DNA of 7,877 nt from Malonomonas sp036526255 (GTDB taxonomy: Bacteria > Desulfobacterota > Desulfuromonadia > Desulfuromonadales > Geopsychrobacteraceae). How positions within the stretch are numbered: position 1 is the stretch's first letter; every line of letters starts with the position of its first letter. A program made the position numbers and the translations under genes. The notes beneath the pieces were generated by a model. The model had not been told where the DNA came from, ran no database searches, and saw only the letters and a list, made by a program, of their open reading frames with translations. The DNA lies in contig DATCYW010000087.1 in assembly GCA_036526255.1 (NCBI GenBank), forward strand, positions 1 through 7,877. The letters are read 5' to 3'. Shown piece by piece: positions 5,990 through 7,877 of the stretch.

Positions 5990-7441
5990 TCAAGAACGGC
6001 CATAACGCTTGTTGCTGAACGCAAAGCGCAGAAATTGCCCGGCGCTGCCGGCAAAGCGCAGCCAGCTGTCGGGCGATTTCCAGAGCATGCTCAGGTAGCC
6101 GAGCATTACCCGGTTGCGCTTGAAATGGTTTTTGTAGAAGGCGATAAACAGTTTTTCCAGCTGCTCTTTCTCCATCCCCTGCGGCACGAACTGAAAGTGC
6201 ATGCAGTCCATCTTCTGCCAGTCCTCGTCGAAGCTGCCGAGCTGGTGAATCTTCGCGTAGATCGGCGAGCCGGGAAAAGGGGTGAACTTGGCCAGATTGA
6301 AATCGTCGAGCGGCAGGGAAAAAACATAATCCATGCTACGGCGGATCGAGGCCTCGCTTTCGCCCGGCAGCCCCATCATCAAGAGCCCTTTGGTGCGGAT
6401 ACCGCAGGCTTTGATGGTGCGGATCGTCGCCGCCAGCAGGTCGAGGTTGGCGTTCTGCCGATGCTGCGCCAGCAGCTGCTCGTCGCCACTTTCGATGCCG
6501 AGGCTGACCATCCAGCAGCCGGCCGCCTTCATCAGCTGCAGCAGCTCGCGGTCAACATGTTCGGCGCGCACCGCGCAGTTGTAGGTCATCCCCAGCGGCT
6601 GATCGATCATCATCCGGCAGAACGCTTCGACCCGGCCACGGTGAAAGGTGAACTGGTCGTCGTAGAAATTTATATGCCGGATACCAAAGCGCTCTTTCAG
6701 ATACTTAAGATGCTGATAGAGGTATTCGGCTGAATTATAGCGGAAGCTGCGCTGAAACACGCTGCGGTCGCAATAGCTGCAACTGTACGGACAGCCACGA
6801 CTGGAGATACAGCTGGTGTTCGGCGCCGTCGGATAGTTGAAGATCGGCAGCTTGTAGGCATCCGGATAGCCGGCCAGCTTTTCGTAGGCCGGAAACGGCA
6901 GCTCGTCCAGTACCAGCGCGTCGCGGCGGTAGCCGTTATTGACCAGCGAACCGTCGTCGGCGCGCCAGACCACACCGCCGACCTGCTGCGGCGACGCACC
7001 GGCCAGCTGCGCCAGCTCGAGCATGGTCTGCTCCCCCTCGCCGATCACGGCATAATCGATCAGCGGGGAAAAATCGAGCACCTGCTCCTGCAGCGCCGAA
7101 ACGTGCGCGCCACCGAACACCGTCCGGATCTGCGGCAGCTCTTGTTTGGCCAGCTGCGCCAGCCGCACACCGTCATGAAAACTGGCAGTGGTACAGCTGA
7201 AGCCGATCAGCCCGGGTCGCTCGCGGCGCAGCAGTTCGCGCAGGCGACTGTCGGCGTCGGGATGCGCGTAGCAGTCGAGGATCAGGCTCTGCAGCCCGGC
7301 GCGATCCAGGTAGGCGGCGATACTGGCCAGGCCGAGCGGCGGCATGATATTCGCTTTGCGCGAGATATCCTGCTGCGCTGCCTCCAGCTGATAACCGAGC
7401 GGGTGTACCAGCAGGATTTTCTGGTGATTCAATTCAGCCAT
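5990..7441 (-). CDS. B12-binding-type radical SAM protein, likely lipid-modifying
   Basis: A complete 483-residue protein. Residues about 5-145 form the Rossmann-like B12-binding-type domain, with KILLVHPLG at the start, the family signature PPLGLASIAAYL at 34-45, and VFGGAHVSA near 108-116. The radical SAM barrel follows at about 200-410. Its cluster motif is Cys217-x3-Cys221-x2-Cys224 in GCPYSCSYC, which holds the 4Fe-4S cluster that cleaves S-adenosylmethionine. Further family marks are LGIESGDEQLL near 314-324, GLPGES near 357-362 and FTPFPGSPIY near 386-395. No DxHxxG cobalamin-ligand motif is visible, so cobalamin, if bound, may lack a histidine ligand. I chose the ATG at 7441; an in-frame TTG at 7447 is also possible. 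Neither has a strong ribosome binding site. Relatives methylate or rearrange unactivated carbons (hopanoid and bacteriochlorophyll enzymes, ladderane-cluster proteins). The setting beside ketosynthase, ACP and acyltransferase genes suggests a lipid substrate, which is inference. Confidence 0.93.
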   Translation of the reverse strand: MAELNHQKILLVHPLGYQLEAAQQDISRKANIMPPLGLASIAAYLDRAGLQSLILDCYAHPDADSRLRELLRRERPGLIGFSCTTASFHDGVRLAQLAKQELPQIRTVFGGAHVSALQEQVLDFSPLIDYAVIGEGEQTMLELAQLAGASPQQVGGVVWRADDGSLVNNGYRRDALVLDELPFPAYEKLAGYPDAYKLPIFNYPTAPNTSCISSRGCPYSCSYCDRSVFQRSFRYNSAEYLYQHLKYLKERFGIRHINFYDDQFTFHRGRVEAFCRMMIDQPLGMTYNCAVRAEHVDRELLQLMKAAGCWMVSLGIESGDEQLLAQHRQNANLDLLAATIRTIKACGIRTKGLLMMGLPGESEASIRRSMDYVFSLPLDDFNLAKFTPFPGSPIYAKIHQLGSFDEDWQKMDCMHFQFVPQGMEKEQLEKLFIAFYKNHFKRNRVMLGYLSMLWKSPDSWLRFAGSAGQFLRFAFSNKRYGRS

Positions 7442-7460
7442 ATGCAAAGCCCGGAAGCCG

Positions 7461-7877
7461 TCACCCCGTCTGTTTCGGGAAGCGAATCAACTGATCCCAC
7501 ATCAAACCGCGATAACCGAAGCCCTTCATCACCGCCATCCGCTTCAGGCCTTCGGAGGGGGGGAAGATGCGGTTTTTCCGGCCGCGAAAGCGCGCCTCGA
7601 TCGTCTGTTCCATCAATTGCCGATCGAGCAGCGGCGAGAAATAGTAGACCGGCTTGAGCAGCGAAGCCTCCGCCGCGATCAACCCATCGTCAATCGCCCG
7701 TTGGTGCAGCGGCGATTCCGGATGGATGCGGATGCCGGAAAACGCGAACACCACCGCAGCGCCGAGCTGGTCGATATTATCCAGCCCCTCGGCCAGAGTC
7801 GCTTGATCCTCGTCCGGGCCGCCGAACATGATGAAGTGCGCGGCCGGCAGGTGCTCGTCCAGACAGGCCTGATTGAC
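7461..7877 (-). CDS. C-terminal part of a radical SAM protein, probably B12-binding/lipid-biosynthesis type (5' end outside window)
   Basis: An open frame enters from the right edge and ends in TGA at 7461-7463, giving 138 visible residues. The only ATG near its visible start (7829) lies inside a conserved stretch and is not the real start: the frame continues upstream through residues ending HFIMFGGPDED. The hydrophobic strand followed by GGPxE/D, then a segment reading FSGIRIHPESPL, is typical of the last strands of the radical SAM barrel in B12-binding radical SAM proteins (compare MGLPGES and FPGSPI in the next gene). The CxxxCxxC cluster motif and any B12 domain would lie outside the window, so the family call rests on the tail alone. 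The C-terminal region (PVYYFSPLLD onward) is the variable part that usually contributes to substrate choice. It lies 19 bases upstream of a second radical SAM gene, so the two probably act in the same pathway. The substrate is unknown; a lipid or lipid precursor is inferred from the neighbours. Confidence 0.8.
   Translation of the reverse strand, partial: VNQACLDEHLPAAHFIMFGGPDEDQATLAEGLDNIDQLGAAVVFAFSGIRIHPESPLHQRAIDDGLIAAEASLLKPVYYFSPLLDRQLMEQTIEARFRGRKNRIFPPSEGLKRMAVMKGFGYRGLMWDQLIRFPKQTG

Larger units (their letters stand above)
1..7877 (-). other. Single operon for a specialised glycolipid-like product (incomplete at both ends)
   Basis: All eight genes share the minus strand. The junctions, right to left, are: 19-base gap, 20-base gap, ATGA overlap, 4-base gap, 17-base overlap, ATGA overlap, ATGA overlap. 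There is no room for an internal terminator or a conventional promoter between genes, so the set is most likely one transcript with coupled translation. The content (ketosynthase, ACP, acyltransferase, two glycosyltransferases, three radical SAM proteins, one of them fused to a hydrolase) fits one pathway building and decorating an acyl chain. The promoter must lie to the right of the window. Confidence 0.8.

Noticed and set aside
6035..6733. A 232-codon open frame on the plus strand, opposite the B12-type radical SAM gene.
   Set aside because: Its codons mirror the conserved radical SAM region on the other strand. No motif or separate context supports it.
7442..7460. A possible terminator or promoter between the two radical SAM genes.
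   Set aside because: Only 19 bases long, with no stable hairpin, T-run or promoter boxes visible.

Overview
The window is a dense, single-strand block of eight genes, all on the minus strand, so transcription runs from right (7877) to left (1). Gaps between genes are never longer than about 20 bases, and several neighbours overlap by a few bases. This points to one operon, cut at both ends by the window. I see no tRNA, rRNA, mobile element, CRISPR array, promoter or terminator, and no gene-free stretch longer than 20 bases.

In transcription order the genes are: (1) the C-terminal part of a radical SAM protein (7461-7877, partial); (2) a complete B12-binding-type radical SAM protein (5990-7441); (3) a GT-B glycosyltransferase of the MurG/UGT type (4755-5969); (4) a fusion of an alpha/beta hydrolase with a radical SAM enzyme carrying a SPASM/Twitch-like tail (2989-4758); (5) a GT2 glycosyltransferase with a C-terminal DUF2062 membrane domain (1785-2984); (6) an LpxL/HtrB-like acyltransferase (851-1801); (7) an acyl carrier protein (597-854); (8) the N-terminal 200 residues of a beta-ketoacyl synthase (1-600, partial).

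Taken together this is a specialised lipid gene cluster. The ketosynthase and carrier protein build an acyl chain, the acyltransferase moves it to a head group, two different glycosyltransferases suggest a sugar-bearing or polyprenyl-linked head, and three radical SAM proteins would make unusual modifications to the chain or head. Radical SAM/B12 proteins beside a ketosynthase, carrier protein and acyltransferase recall the gene sets discussed for ladderane lipids in anammox bacteria and similar sets in some sulfate- or metal-reducing bacteria. Ketosynthase plus LPLAT-type acyltransferase plus GT2 also recalls aryl polyene clusters. The product cannot be told from this window.

The organism is most likely a Gram-negative, anaerobic bacterium with moderately high GC. 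Reasons are the oxygen-sensitive radical SAM content, the LpxL-like acyltransferase and the codon usage. A member of the former Deltaproteobacteria (Desulfuromonas or Desulfobulbus relatives) is my best guess from general resemblance, not something the sequence proves.
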